Shown here in pieces: positions 31,598 through 40,521 of a stretch of DNA of 51,615 nt. The notes under the pieces were generated by a model that saw only the letters and a program-made list of their open reading frames with translations, had not been told where the DNA came from and searched no databases. Position 1 is the stretch's first letter. Every line of letters starts with the position of its first letter. Source of the stretch: an uncultured Clostridia bacterium (GTDB taxonomy: Bacteria > Bacillota > Clostridia > Christensenellales > Borkfalkiaceae); the NCBI GenBank assembly GCA_944330115.1, contig CALVIN010000009.1:1-51615 (forward strand), given 5' to 3'. Position numbers and translations under genes: made by a program.

Positions 31598-32947
31598 TTA
31601 CCAGGTGAGCTGGTAGGCGGAAGAGGGCACCTCGTCGATGGTGACCACCATCTCCTCGCCGCCTCTGTTCACGGTGATATTCACCTTATCGCCCGCGCGT
31701 ATCGCAAGCACGGCGTCGCCGAGGTTGAACGAACGCTCTATCTTAACGCTCTCGCGAATGGTGCCGTCGGGCTTTACTATCTCTATCGCCTTTAAGAAGT
31801 CGCCGCGCTCGAGCACGCCGTCGGCGGGGGAGCCGAAGTTGGTGCTCTCCACCTCTACCGTTTCGACTATTTTTACGAGGTTGGTATCGTTATCGAGCAC
31901 GGCGCGGGGAGACACCGAGAGCACGGTGACGCCCAGGAGCGGCCTGCGCACGCCTTCGGTGTGGACGGCGCCGTCCTCCTCGTACCAGTCTAACATGTTC
32001 TGCGCGACGCGGCGCGCCACCGAGGCGGGTATGGCGCTCGTCATATTGTCGGCCGGTTCGTTATCCGTTTCGCCGGGGATATACCACGTCTTTGAATTGA
32101 GTATGCCCACAAGGTTGCCGCCCTCGTCGTAGAGGCCGCCGCCGGAGTTGCCGCTGTAGATGGGCACGCTGGTGCGTATGGTGCGGTATTCCCGCTCATC
32201 TACCTGATCGGAGCCCATGTCCACAGTTATCTTTTCGCTGTCTACGCTTACGATGCCCGTCGTGGCCGAAAGGCCGTCGCCTGCGCCGTTGCCCACCGTG
32301 TAGACCGTTTGCCCGACGCTTATGTTCTCTTTATCCGTCCACACGGCAGCCATCGCGTCGCTGTTTTTAACTATATCGGAATCTTCCACCCGCAAAACGG
32401 CTATATCATAGCTTATAGAGGCGCCGATGACCTCGGCGGGAATGGCGTACTGCTCCTGCTCGCGGCCGTAGAGATATACCTTTACGTTCTCAGAGATGAC
32501 GTTGCCCATCGAGGAGTCGTCGTACACGACGTGGCAGTTGGTGATGACGTACATGTCGCCCGCGTCCTTATCTATATCCAATATCACGCCCGTGCCGCCG
32601 TATGTAGCCAGGTCGGAGCCGGCCGCGGGTGGCGTGGCGTGTACGCGGAAACTTGAAGATATAGAGACCGCCGAGAGCAGCGAGCGGTTTATTGAGGTTT
32701 GCAGGGAGGTAAGATCCTCCACCTCCGAGCCGTCGTAGCTAAGGTATTCCGACACGAACTCCAGAAAAGTGAGCTGCGAGAGCCCCTCCTCTGCCCTGGC
32801 GGCGTTTGTCGCCTCGTAAATTTCGTAGATGGATACGTCCTGACCGTCGAGCCCGTCGGCCCCGCGCGACGCACAGCCGCCGAACAGTGCGGCGGCCGCC
32901 GCTACCGCCACGGCAGCCGCCGCGGCAAACACTCTTTTTGCCTTCAT
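31598..32947 (-). CDS. HtrA/DegP-like serine protease lipoprotein
   Basis: A protein of about 449 residues. A signal peptide with lipobox (ALFGGC) starts it, so it should be anchored outside the cell. After a helical stretch the trypsin-like domain carries the triad: His in 'VITNCHVVYDD', Asp in 'ISYDIAVLRVED', Ser in 'PIYSGNSGGGLYD'. A PDZ-type domain follows (LLGVTVLSVSPRAVL..., GVLERGDFLKAIEI). It probably handles misfolded envelope proteins. I chose the ATG at 32947 (MKAKRVF), which gives a proper signal peptide. It follows the UDP-sugar pyrophosphorylase gene. Confidence 0.92.
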   Translation of the reverse strand: MKAKRVFAAAAAVAVAAAAALFGGCASRGADGLDGQDVSIYEIYEATNAARAEEGLSQLTFLEFVSEYLSYDGSEVEDLTSLQTSINRSLLSAVSISSSFRVHATPPAAGSDLATYGGTGVILDIDKDAGDMYVITNCHVVYDDSSMGNVISENVKVYLYGREQEQYAIPAEVIGASISYDIAVLRVEDSDIVKNSDAMAAVWTDKENISVGQTVYTVGNGAGDGLSATTGIVSVDSEKITVDMGSDQVDEREYRTIRTSVPIYSGNSGGGLYDEGGNLVGILNSKTWYIPGETDNEPADNMTSAIPASVARRVAQNMLDWYEEDGAVHTEGVRRPLLGVTVLSVSPRAVLDNDTNLVKIVETVEVESTNFGSPADGVLERGDFLKAIEIVKPDGTIRESVKIERSFNLGDAVLAIRAGDKVNITVNRGGEEMVVTIDEVPSSAYQLTW

Positions 32948-33013
32948 ACAGACCTCTTGATATTTATTATTGACCGCGCTGCCGCGCGGAAAACGGCGCA
33001 ACTTTATGCTATT

Positions 33014-34234
33014 TTAAAGAATGACGCCGTTCTTTTTTAAGAGGGCGCGTGCGCTTTCGACGCTGTCGACGCCCGTTCTGTTCTTTACGGGAGCAAACTC
33101 CCTTTCGCGCTCCACCTCCACCGCGAGACAGCTGCCCATGAACTTTATCATGTCGAGCACAAGGTGCTCGAATTTATAGCCGTTGGGCTGCTCGGGCGTG
33201 ATGAGCGCGCCGTCTTTGATATACGGTATCTTTTTGAGCGAAAGATGTACGGGCAGGGGCTTGGATATCGTCTTGTTGAGCATATCCACCCTGAACAGAT
33301 AGTTGAGTATGACGCCGTACATAAATTTGAGCTCGCCGTCCGGCCGCCTTAAAGAGGCGAGGGCAGGGGGCATTTCATAGTACTCCACTATGGCGGGGCT
33401 GCCGTTTTCCATGCACAGCACGCCCACCTTTTCATCGGGGGAGACCTTTTTTACCACCTTGGCGGCGCAGTTGCAGCCGCTTGAGAGGGCGGCGCCTATG
33501 AACACGGGATCGCATATGCGCTGCAATACGTTGTCTACGGCATATACGTTTATCCACTCTATGCCCTCGCGCGATAAAAGGTCGCCGAAACCCGACTTTA
33601 TGAGCGAGATATACCACCCGCCGTTGCCGTTGGGCGACATGGCCACTTTGCCCTTTCCGGCAAGCAGTATCTTGCCGTTTAAGTCGCAGCAGGGGGCCAT
33701 GTCCTGCACAAAGAAGTGTATTTTATCTTCGGGATAGCCGAAGAAGTTTTTTTGTCTGAAAAATTCACGCGTGGGCCCGTCGTTGAGCTCGCTGGTCATG
33801 ACGAATATATGGAAATACTCGCCCGATTTATCGGTGACCTCCTTTATGTTTGCAAACTGGCAGGCAAATATAGAGAGGTCGCGCGTAAGCCCCATATTGA
33901 ACGTGCCCTTTGGCGCGTCCGAGCCGAGGCGGGTACCCTGACCGCCCGCAAGCAGCACGGCGGCCACCTTTCCCGCGCGCAGCGCGGCAAGGCCGAGCGA
34001 GGCAAATTTATCCCTTTGGCGCTCCACCTCCACGCAGGAGAGGGCGGGAACGGTGGAAAGCTGACCTAAATTTCTCCCCGCGGGCGAGGAGGGCAGCTTT
34101 ACGCTTGAAAAATTTATGCCTGCTATCTGATCGAGCAGGGCGCTCTTCAGTTCCTTGGAAAGCTCGTCGTAATATTGTAAGAGCTGTTCCTGGCCGTGTT
34201 CGCGCAAGAGCGCCAGAGCATTTGAATAGGTCAT
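33014..34234 (-). CDS. UDPGP type 1 family UTP-sugar-1-phosphate uridylyltransferase
   Basis: A protein of about 406 residues. The nucleotide loop 'VLLAGGQGTRLGSDAPKGTFNMG' and 'NGNGGWYISL', 'INVYAVDNVLQRICDPVFIG', 'YIKDG' belong to the UDPGP family, which includes eukaryotic-type UDP-GlcNAc and UDP-glucose pyrophosphorylases. The sugar cannot be decided from sequence; it is distinct from GalU and GlmU. It makes activated sugars for the envelope. GGGGGA precedes the ATG at 34234, and a consensus promoter lies at 34316-34344. Confidence 0.9.
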   Translation of the reverse strand: MTYSNALALLREHGQEQLLQYYDELSKELKSALLDQIAGINFSSVKLPSSPAGRNLGQLSTVPALSCVEVERQRDKFASLGLAALRAGKVAAVLLAGGQGTRLGSDAPKGTFNMGLTRDLSIFACQFANIKEVTDKSGEYFHIFVMTSELNDGPTREFFRQKNFFGYPEDKIHFFVQDMAPCCDLNGKILLAGKGKVAMSPNGNGGWYISLIKSGFGDLLSREGIEWINVYAVDNVLQRICDPVFIGAALSSGCNCAAKVVKKVSPDEKVGVLCMENGSPAIVEYYEMPPALASLRRPDGELKFMYGVILNYLFRVDMLNKTISKPLPVHLSLKKIPYIKDGALITPEQPNGYKFEHLVLDMIKFMGSCLAVEVEREREFAPVKNRTGVDSVESARALLKKNGVIL

Positions 34235-34315
34235 GGTAAGTTTTCCCCCAAATGTATGTATAGGCACCGCGTGCCGAATGCGCACAGCGGCGAAAGGGCA
34301 CGTATGCTGAACACA

Positions 34316-34344
34316 ATTATATATTATAGCAAAAAATATGTCAA
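34316..34344 (-). promoter_or_regulatory. Promoter of the UDPGP-protease unit
   Basis: Minus strand: -35 TTGACA at 34339-34344, a 17-nt spacer and -10 TATAAT at 34316-34321. Confidence 0.8.
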
Positions 34345-34370
34345 GTCGGTGTTAAATTTGCGCCAAATTA

Positions 34371-34399
34371 TTGAAAAAATCGAAATTATGTTTTATAAT
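34371..34399 (+). promoter_or_regulatory. Promoter of the Nudix gene
   Basis: -35 TTGAAA at 34371-34376, a 17-nt spacer and -10 TATAAT at 34394-34399; divergent from the UDPGP promoter. Confidence 0.75.
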
Positions 34400-34492
34400 A
34401 AATATGTGTACTGAAAAAATTGTTTATGTGCGGCGCGGCGGAAAGCTATCCGCGCCCCGAAGATATGAGATTTGATTTAAGGAGGATTTTAA

Positions 34493-34990
34493 ATGTATTG
34501 CACAGAATGCGGAGAAAAACTCACGCTCGTTTTCAATCACCGCGAGGGGCTGGTGCCCTTCTGCAAGAAGTGTAACGAATACCGCTTCCCCCAATTTGCT
34601 ACGGCGGTGAGCATGGTGGTAACAAACAGAAGTAAAGACAGGATATTGCTTGCAAAGCACAAGGATCAGGGCGACTATATTCTGTTCGCCGGATATATAA
34701 AGAAGGGCGAAACGGCCGAAAAGGCAGTCACGCGCGAGTTCAAAGAGGAGACCAAACTCAACACCGTAAAGTTCAAGTTTATGAGTTCGCGCTACCACGA
34801 GCCGAGGAACGTGCTCATGCTCAACTTCCTCACGATGGCCGAAAACGGCGAACCCGAGATCGATGCCGAGGAGATAGACGAGATAAAGTGGTTCACCTTT
34901 GATGAGGCCCTCGGCGCGGTGAGAAAGGAGAGCACGGCAGAATTCTTTTTGAAGAATGCCATCGCCGAATTGAAAAAGAACAACTTTTAA
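34493..34990 (+). CDS. Nudix hydrolase with N-terminal zinc ribbon
   Basis: A 165-residue protein. The first 30 residues form a zinc ribbon (CTECGEKL and CKKCNEY). The Nudix box 'GYIKKGETAEKAVTREFKEETKL' gives the Gx5Ex7REUxEE pattern. This arrangement resembles NudC-type NADH pyrophosphatases but lacks their N-terminal domain, and the substrate is unknown. GGAGG lies 7 nt before the ATG. It stands alone with its own promoter and terminator. Confidence 0.92.
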   Translation: MYCTECGEKLTLVFNHREGLVPFCKKCNEYRFPQFATAVSMVVTNRSKDRILLAKHKDQGDYILFAGYIKKGETAEKAVTREFKEETKLNTVKFKFMSSRYHEPRNVLMLNFLTMAENGEPEIDAEEIDEIKWFTFDEALGAVRKESTAEFFLKNAIAELKKNNF

Positions 34991-35048
34991 GCTGAAGGCG
35001 CAAGGCATTTGCCCTGCACCCGCCATAGGCACGCATTTTATACCAAAA

Positions 35049-35077
35049 GCGCGGCGCGAATATCTTTCGCACCGCGC
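35049..35077 (+). terminator. Hairpin after the Nudix gene
   Basis: GCGCGG-C-GCGAA pairs with TTCGC-A-CCGCGC (one mismatch), followed by TTATTTTA. It also lies downstream of mazF on the other strand. Confidence 0.55.
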
Positions 35078-35229
35078 CGTTATTTTATGCGGTATTTTTT
35101 TATTCTGATCTGCGGCAAAAGCGGCGCACCGTTTTTTATGCGGCGCAAAGGCGCATACATGCCCGCATAAAACGCGCACGCGACGGCGCATATGCCGCAA
35201 ATACGCATACATGCCTGCCGCAAATATTC

Positions 35230-35580
35230 TTAAGAGGGCTGGAAGCCCAGACTTATTAAAATGGCCCTGTCTACACGGTGCATGGTGCTTTCGTTGAGTT
35301 CGCCTATGCGCTCCTTTAAGCGGCGCTTATCGAGCGTGCGTATCTGCTCGAGCAATATCACCGAGTCCTTCACGAGGCCGTAATCGTTCTTGGGCAGCTC
35401 GATGTGCGTGGGCAGCTTTGCCTTGTTTATCTTGCTCGTGACTGCCGCCGCGATTATCGTGGGGGAATACTTGTTGCCCACGTCGTTCTGCACAATGAGG
35501 ACGGGGCGCACTCCGCCCTGCTCGCTGCCCACTACCGGCGACAGGTCGGCGTAGTACAATTCACCGCGCTTGACGTTCAT
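35230..35580 (-). CDS. mazF: MazF/NdoA-type endoribonuclease (PemK-like)
   Basis: A 116-residue PemK/MazF fold very like B. subtilis NdoA: '[31 protein letters not shown]', '[26 protein letters not shown]' and '[16 protein letters not shown]'. It would cut mRNA at specific short sites. No MazE-like antitoxin ORF lies beside it; a nnr gene precedes it instead. In Bacilli the toxin also sits near acpS/alr and nnr genes, so the neighbourhood is conserved even though the antitoxin is not visible here. Confidence 0.93.
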   Translation of the reverse strand: MNVKRGELYYADLSPVVGSEQGGVRPVLIVQNDVGNKYSPTIIAAAVTSKINKAKLPTHIELPKNDYGLVKDSVILLEQIRTLDKRRLKERIGELNESTMHRVDRAILISLGFQPS

Positions 35581-35697
35581 ATCAACCTCTCACTCCGCAG
35601 GGGAATACCCGCGGCACAGGCAGCCTTTATTTTATTATATGTAACTGCCTGATTTTATTGTTGACAAAACGGCGGGAATTATACCGTGCCGCCGCTT

Positions 35698-37122
35698 TCA
35701 GACGGTAATATTTTTTATTGCGACGGGGATATCGGCAAGGATATCGGCTGAGGTGACGCAGTATTCGGTCAGCCTGCCCGCAGACAGCTCTGCCGAGGCG
35801 CCCAAAATGTATGCCGCGCACACGGCGCTTTCAAATACGGTGAGGCCGCGCGCCGCGCTGCCGCACATGAAGCCCGCGAGCATATCGCCGCTGCCCGCCT
35901 TGGAGAGGGCCGAACAGCCGCGCACGTTTATTGACATATTATCTTTATCGCAGATTATCGTGCCCGCGCCCTTTAAGAGCACGGTGACGTTGTATTCGCG
36001 TGCGAAGTCCTTTGCGCACGCTACGGGGTTTGAGAGTATGTCCTTCACCGGCTTTTTTGTAAGGCGGGAGAACTCCTTTACGTGCGGCGTTACCACCACC
36101 TCGCACGCCTTTTCGCGCAGTATATCCACGCCGTACTCTGCGAGGCTGTTGAGGCCGTCGGCATCTATTATAAGCTTGCCGCGGTACTCTTTAAGCAGCC
36201 AGGCGATGCCGTCGTACAGCGAGCGCGAGGCGCCGCAGCCCATGCCAACGGCTATTGCGGCGGAATTTAAATCACAGTCGGAGGTGAACACCGTCTGCGG
36301 CCAGTTGGGCGCTATGGCGGCCTTAACCGCGTCGGGGCAGACGGCCTTCACATAGCCGCACCCGCTTTTGAGCGCGGCCGATACGGCGAGCACGGCGGAG
36401 CCGATGTACTGCTCGCTGCCGCATATGAGCGTGGCCGTGCCGAACGTGCCCTTGTGCGTGTTGCGCTTTCTTTTGGGGAAGAAATTTTTGATATCCTCAT
36501 CCTCGTATATGCAGGCGTAGTTGTCCTCGGGCAGGGAGATGCCGATATCCTTTTTAATTACGGTGCCGCAGATATCGAAGCCGTCGGAGAGGACGAAGCC
36601 CGCCTTTAATTCGCCGATGGTAACCGTTCTGTCGGCGCGGACGCACACGCCGAGCGCGGTGCCGCTGTCGCCCGACATGCCGCTGGGGATATCGGCGGAG
36701 ATGACATATGCGCCGCTCTTGTTTATGGCCTCTATCACCTCAGCATATTCGCCCGTCACCTCGCGCGAAAGACCCGTGCCGAAGATGCAGTCGACTATCA
36801 CGTCGCCCTCGATAGTTTGGGCATACTTGCCGGTGTATTTGAGTTTTTCACGCTCGCAGTCTGGCGAAGGGCGGCCTCCGCAGGCATATACCTTTACATG
36901 GAAGCCGCGGCGCAGCAGCTGCTGGGCGCACACATACCCGTCGCCGCCGTTGTTGCCCGCGCCGCACACGACGAGCACGTTGCCGCCTGCGGCGACTTCG
37001 GCCACGGCCTCGGCTATGGCGACGCCCGCGCGGCGCATGAGTTCTTTGGAGGGCACGCCCACCTTTTCGATAGTGTATTCGTCGGCCGCGCGCATCTGGG
37101 CGACCGTAAGTATTTTGCGCAT
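35698..37122 (-). CDS. nnr: Bifunctional NAD(P)H-hydrate epimerase / ADP-dependent dehydratase
   Basis: A 474-residue fusion. The N-terminal YjeF domain has 'VLVVCGAGNNGGDGYVCAQQLLRRG' and 'VDCIFGTGL' (epimerase). The C-terminal ribokinase-like domain has 'HKGTFGTATLICGSEQYIGSAVL', 'IIDADGLNSL', 'VVTPHVKEFSRL' and 'SKAGSGDMLAGFM' (dehydratase). It repairs hydrated NADH and NADPH. GAGGTG precedes the ATG. It lies between birA and mazF on the same strand. Confidence 0.95.
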   Translation of the reverse strand: MRKILTVAQMRAADEYTIEKVGVPSKELMRRAGVAIAEAVAEVAAGGNVLVVCGAGNNGGDGYVCAQQLLRRGFHVKVYACGGRPSPDCEREKLKYTGKYAQTIEGDVIVDCIFGTGLSREVTGEYAEVIEAINKSGAYVISADIPSGMSGDSGTALGVCVRADRTVTIGELKAGFVLSDGFDICGTVIKKDIGISLPEDNYACIYEDEDIKNFFPKRKRNTHKGTFGTATLICGSEQYIGSAVLAVSAALKSGCGYVKAVCPDAVKAAIAPNWPQTVFTSDCDLNSAAIAVGMGCGASRSLYDGIAWLLKEYRGKLIIDADGLNSLAEYGVDILREKACEVVVTPHVKEFSRLTKKPVKDILSNPVACAKDFAREYNVTVLLKGAGTIICDKDNMSINVRGCSALSKAGSGDMLAGFMCGSAARGLTVFESAVCAAYILGASAELSAGRLTEYCVTSADILADIPVAIKNITV

Positions 37123-37278
37123 ATTGTCACCTCTAACTTTTTTATATTCAAAATAAATTTTTATTTGCTTTTACTTTTGTTTCTGCCGTTTGAAGGCGCC
37201 GCGCAGCATACCGCTATATGGCGCGCCGCATGGCGGCAAATATGCGGGTAGTTGCGGCATATGTGCCACCCTTTTTAT

Positions 37279-37959
37279 TTAAAGCCGCAGCGATACTTCG
37301 GCGGAATTTACGTTGAACACCTCGTCGCCGCGGGCGCATATAAGCTCGCCCCGCTCGGAGATATCGACGGCTGTGACCTGCTCGGAAGCGTCACCGCGCA
37401 GCAATGTTATCGGCTCGCCCAGCCAGTTTATGTAGCGCTTGTATTCCCCGACGGAATATATCGAGCGCATATTTTTAATGAGCACGCCTATCAGCCCGTC
37501 GAGCTCCACCGTGTGCCCCAAAACCTCGCTCACCGAGGTGGCGATGCCGTTGAGCTCGGGCGTGAGGGCGTTGTTTACGTTTATGCCTATGCCGACGATA
37601 GACCGCGATATATAGCCGTTTGAAAAGGTATTTTCAATTAAAGTGCCGCTTATTTTAAGCCCGCCCGCAAGCACGTCGTTGGGCCAGCGTATTACGGGAT
37701 GCACGCCGAACCTTTCGAGCGTTTTACACACCGCCGTGCAGGCGTTTATCATTATTTTAAAGGCGTTTTCGGCGGGGAAATTTTTGTATTCGCTCTGAAA
37801 GGAGGCGTATACTCCCCCCTCTTGCGAAATAAAGCTCCTGCCCTTTGTGCCGCGCCCGCCCGTCTGGCGCTTTGCCACCACGCACACGTCGCCGCAAAAA
37901 TTGCCGCGCTTTAAATATTCGTTGGTGCTGTCGGTCTCTGTAAGGTCAATCAGCTTCAT
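37279..37959 (-). CDS. birA: Biotin-[acetyl-CoA carboxylase] ligase
   Basis: A 226-residue ligase: 'TDSTNEYLKRG', the biotinyl-AMP loop 'KRQTGGRGTKGRSFISQEGGVYAS', 'RWPNDVLAGGLKISGTLIE' and 'VGIGINVNN'. It lacks the N-terminal DNA-binding domain, so it should only attach biotin, not regulate transcription. The start overlaps the recX end by 14 nt, and GGAGG precedes the ATG. Confidence 0.95.
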   Translation of the reverse strand: MKLIDLTETDSTNEYLKRGNFCGDVCVVAKRQTGGRGTKGRSFISQEGGVYASFQSEYKNFPAENAFKIMINACTAVCKTLERFGVHPVIRWPNDVLAGGLKISGTLIENTFSNGYISRSIVGIGINVNNALTPELNGIATSVSEVLGHTVELDGLIGVLIKNMRSIYSVGEYKRYINWLGEPITLLRGDASEQVTAVDISERGELICARGDEVFNVNSAEVSLRL

Positions 37960-38563
37960 CCCCGTCCTCCGAAAAGTTTGTTGCCCTGCGGGCGGCCTCG
38001 TAGCTGTACCCGCGCGAGACGATATACTTTACCGCCTTATACAAATTTTCGCGCGAGCGCTCCTTGCCGCGCAGATATTTTTCGGCGAGCTGTTTTGCGC
38101 CTTCCTCGTCCTCCTCCGTTTCGGAGAGGGCGCGCTCTATAGCCTCGCGGCTTGCGCCCCGCTTTATCAGGTCTGCCTCTAAAAGCCGCCTGCCCCTGCC
38201 GCTTACGCTTGCTATATACGCCTTGCAATAGGCGTAGTCATCCAAAAAGCCGTAGTAGCGCATGCGCTCGAGCACATATTCACACACGGCGTCAGTGTAG
38301 CCCTTTTTGTTTAAAAAGTCCCTTATCTGCCTCTCCGTCTTCATGGTGGCGGAAATGTGGGTGAGCGCCTTGTCGAGCGCGGTGCTCTTTTCCGTTTCGA
38401 GCTGAATTTCGTCGAGCAGGCTGCGCTCTATGTGCATGCCCGCCTTCAGGCGGTACTTTACAGCAGCCTCCAGCGTGAGGCCGCAGTAGAACCTGCCGTC
38501 GATATATATGCTGCACCTGTTTTTATCGTGCTTTTGCGGTTGGATAGAAGTAATTTCGGGCAA
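37946..38563 (-). CDS. recX: Regulatory protein RecX
   Basis: A 205-residue RecX with three-helix repeats: 'ALDKALTHISATMKTERQIRDFLNKKGYTDAVCEYVLERMRYYGFLDDYAYCKAYI', then 'RRLLEADLIKRGASREAIERAL' and a further repeat. RecX inhibits RecA filaments. The start is TTG with GGAGGTG a few nt upstream. It heads a minus-strand run recX-birA-nnr-mazF. recA is not in the window. Confidence 0.93.
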   Translation of the reverse strand: MPEITSIQPQKHDKNRCSIYIDGRFYCGLTLEAAVKYRLKAGMHIERSLLDEIQLETEKSTALDKALTHISATMKTERQIRDFLNKKGYTDAVCEYVLERMRYYGFLDDYAYCKAYIASVSGRGRRLLEADLIKRGASREAIERALSETEEDEEGAKQLAEKYLRGKERSRENLYKAVKYIVSRGYSYEAARRATNFSEDGDEAD

Positions 38564-38646
38564 GCCGCCACCTCCGCCGTAACTTGAGCTATATTAAAAG
38601 CGTCAAGTCTATTTTAACACAATGTGCAAATTTTTGTCAATGGCGT

Positions 38647-38675
38647 TTGACATTGTATAAATGCAGTTGTATAAT
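38647..38675 (+). promoter_or_regulatory. Perfect consensus promoter of ilvE
   Basis: -35 TTGACA at 38647-38652, a 17-nt spacer and -10 TATAAT at 38670-38675. Confidence 0.88.
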
Positions 38676-38716
38676 TATAAATAATAAATTTTATATGATA
38701 TAAAGAGGTGTGTGAT

Positions 38717-39739
38717 ATGAGCGTAGATCTTGACTGGGGAAACCTCAGCTTCGGCTATATTAAAACTCCCTATCGCTATGTGAGCGATTTTAAGGACGGC
38801 AAGTGGGACGAGGGAAGGCTCACCGAGGACGACAAAGTTGTTCTTTCGGAGTGCGCCGGCGTGCTGCAGTATGCGCAGACCTGCTTTGAGGGCCTGAAGG
38901 CATACACCACCGCCGACGGAAGGATAGTCACCTTCCGCCCCGATTTAAATGCGGAGAGAATGGAGAGCTCGGCGGCAAGGCTTGAGATGCCCGTGTTCCC
39001 CAAAGAGAGATTTTTGGACGCCGTCGACAAGGTGGTGGCCGCCAACCGCGACTACGTTCCCCCCTACGGCAGCGGCGCGACGCTGTATATAAGGCCGTAT
39101 ATGTTCGGCTCTTCGGAAGTTATCGGCGTAAAGCCCGCAAAGGACTATCAGTTCAGAATGTTCGTGACGCCCGTGGGCCCCTACTTTAAGGAGGGCGTAA
39201 AGCCCATAGTTATACGCGTTTCCGACTTCGACAGGGCGGCTCCCCGCGGCACCGGCCACATTAAGGCGGGCTTAAACTATGCGATGAGCCTGCACGCCAT
39301 AGTTGACGCGCACAACAACGGCTTTGAGGAGAATATGTACCTCGACCCCGGCACGCGCACATACGTTGAAGAGACGGGCGGCGCCAACTTTATTTTCGTC
39401 ACCAAGGACGGCAAAGTGGTAACTCCCCTCTCCGACTCGATACTGCCCTCTATAACGCGGCGCTCTATCTGCTACGTTGCCGAGCACTACCTCGGCCTTA
39501 CGGTGGAGCACAGAAAGGTGAAGTTCGACGAGGTGAAGGACTTTGCCGAGTGCGGACTGTGCGGCACGGCGGCAGTTATATCGCCCGTAGGCAAGATATT
39601 CGACCACGGCAAGGAGATCGACCTGCCCTCCGGCATGGACGCCATGGGCCCCGTAACGCAGAAGCTGTATGATACGCTCACCGGCATACAGATGGGCACC
39701 ATAGAGGCCCCCGATGGCTGGATAAGAGAGATAAAGTAA
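38717..39739 (+). CDS. ilvE: Branched-chain amino acid aminotransferase
   Basis: A 340-residue fold-type IV PLP enzyme of the class II BCAT type: 'VLQYAQTCFEGLKAY', 'FRPDLNAERMESSAARLEMP', 'LYIRPYMFGSS', 'GTGHIKAGLNYAMSLHA' (PLP Lys183), 'YVEETGGANFIFVTKDGKVVTP' and 'CGLCGTAAVISPVGKI'. It makes Leu, Ile and Val from keto acids or degrades them. I start at the ATG 38717 (MSVDLDW), 7 nt after GAGGTG. A very long hairpin terminator follows. Confidence 0.96.
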   Translation: MSVDLDWGNLSFGYIKTPYRYVSDFKDGKWDEGRLTEDDKVVLSECAGVLQYAQTCFEGLKAYTTADGRIVTFRPDLNAERMESSAARLEMPVFPKERFLDAVDKVVAANRDYVPPYGSGATLYIRPYMFGSSEVIGVKPAKDYQFRMFVTPVGPYFKEGVKPIVIRVSDFDRAAPRGTGHIKAGLNYAMSLHAIVDAHNNGFEENMYLDPGTRTYVEETGGANFIFVTKDGKVVTPLSDSILPSITRRSICYVAEHYLGLTVEHRKVKFDEVKDFAECGLCGTAAVISPVGKIFDHGKEIDLPSGMDAMGPVTQKLYDTLTGIQMGTIEAPDGWIREIK

Positions 39740-39757
39740 AATTTTGTTGTGACATAA

Positions 39758-39797
39758 AAGTGAGAGCGCCGCGCGAAATCGCGCGGCGCTCTCACTT
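39758..39797. terminator. 19-bp perfect hairpin after ilvE
   Basis: Arms 39758-39776 and 39779-39797 with a 2-nt gap, then ATTATTTAT. It lies between convergent genes and can serve both. Confidence 0.85.
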
Positions 39798-39923
39798 ATT
39801 ATTTATCGTAATTTTTATATGATTTTTTAAATTACCCCCTACATATGCCTAAACGAACGGGGTTTTGGTACACGGCACGCCCCGCAATGCGGACATGGCG
39901 GCCGGGTTTAAGGCGCGGCGCAA

Positions 39924-40442
39924 TTATTGCGAAAGGTCGAGCGTTATGCCCTCCTCTTTGAGCCACTTTGAAAGGGCGCGGGGCGACTTGAACACGAGCG
40001 AGCGCGCGGCGTTTTGCGCAAGGCGCTTAAAGCGCCTGCGCTTTTTTAAGGTGCGGCCTTTGAAGAGTATCCACCACGCAAACTCAAGGTCCATCTTTTC
40101 GTTGCAGGGAAGGTCGGGGCGGGGCCTGCCCTTATATTTTTTGTAACGCGAAAGGCACTTTTTAAGGCAATAGAAGCGGCCGAACTGCAGCAAAATAAAG
40201 AGGTCGCACTCGGTAAAGCGTTGCGGGCACACCTTTGTATAGTTGCCTTCGATCACCCAGCCGTCGTTTTCGGCGAGGAATTTACCTGCTATTTCCGACT
40301 GCTCCTCCACGCTCCTCGCCTGCCAGTTGCCGTACCACTGCACGCTGTCGAGATGGAGCACGGGGAGGCCGTACTTTTTGCCGAGGGCGCGCGCGAGCGT
40401 AGATTTGCCGCTGCCCGAGTAGCCGCTTATCTGTATTTTCAA
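39924..40442 (-). CDS. Small P-loop kinase-like protein (DNA topology modulation/FlaR-like)
   Basis: A 172-residue adenylate-kinase-like protein. Walker A is 'ISGYSGSGKSTLARALGKKYGLPVLHLDSVQW'; 'EGNYTKVCPQRFTECDLFILLQFGRFYCLKKCLSR' holds the Walker B region. This family is often labelled topology modulation protein, but its real substrate is unknown. I set the start at TTG 40442, because GGGGGG lies 5 nt upstream; the 34 residues before it lack similarity to the family. Confidence 0.85.
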   Translation of the reverse strand: MKIQISGYSGSGKSTLARALGKKYGLPVLHLDSVQWYGNWQARSVEEQSEIAGKFLAENDGWVIEGNYTKVCPQRFTECDLFILLQFGRFYCLKKCLSRYKKYKGRPRPDLPCNEKMDLEFAWWILFKGRTLKKRRRFKRLAQNAARSLVFKSPRALSKWLKEEGITLDLSQ

Positions 40443-40521
40443 AATTACCCCCCTATATATGTGGCAACTAACACACTTTTTATATCGCTGCACGCCCCGC
40501 AATGCGGCGGAACAAGCGCAA

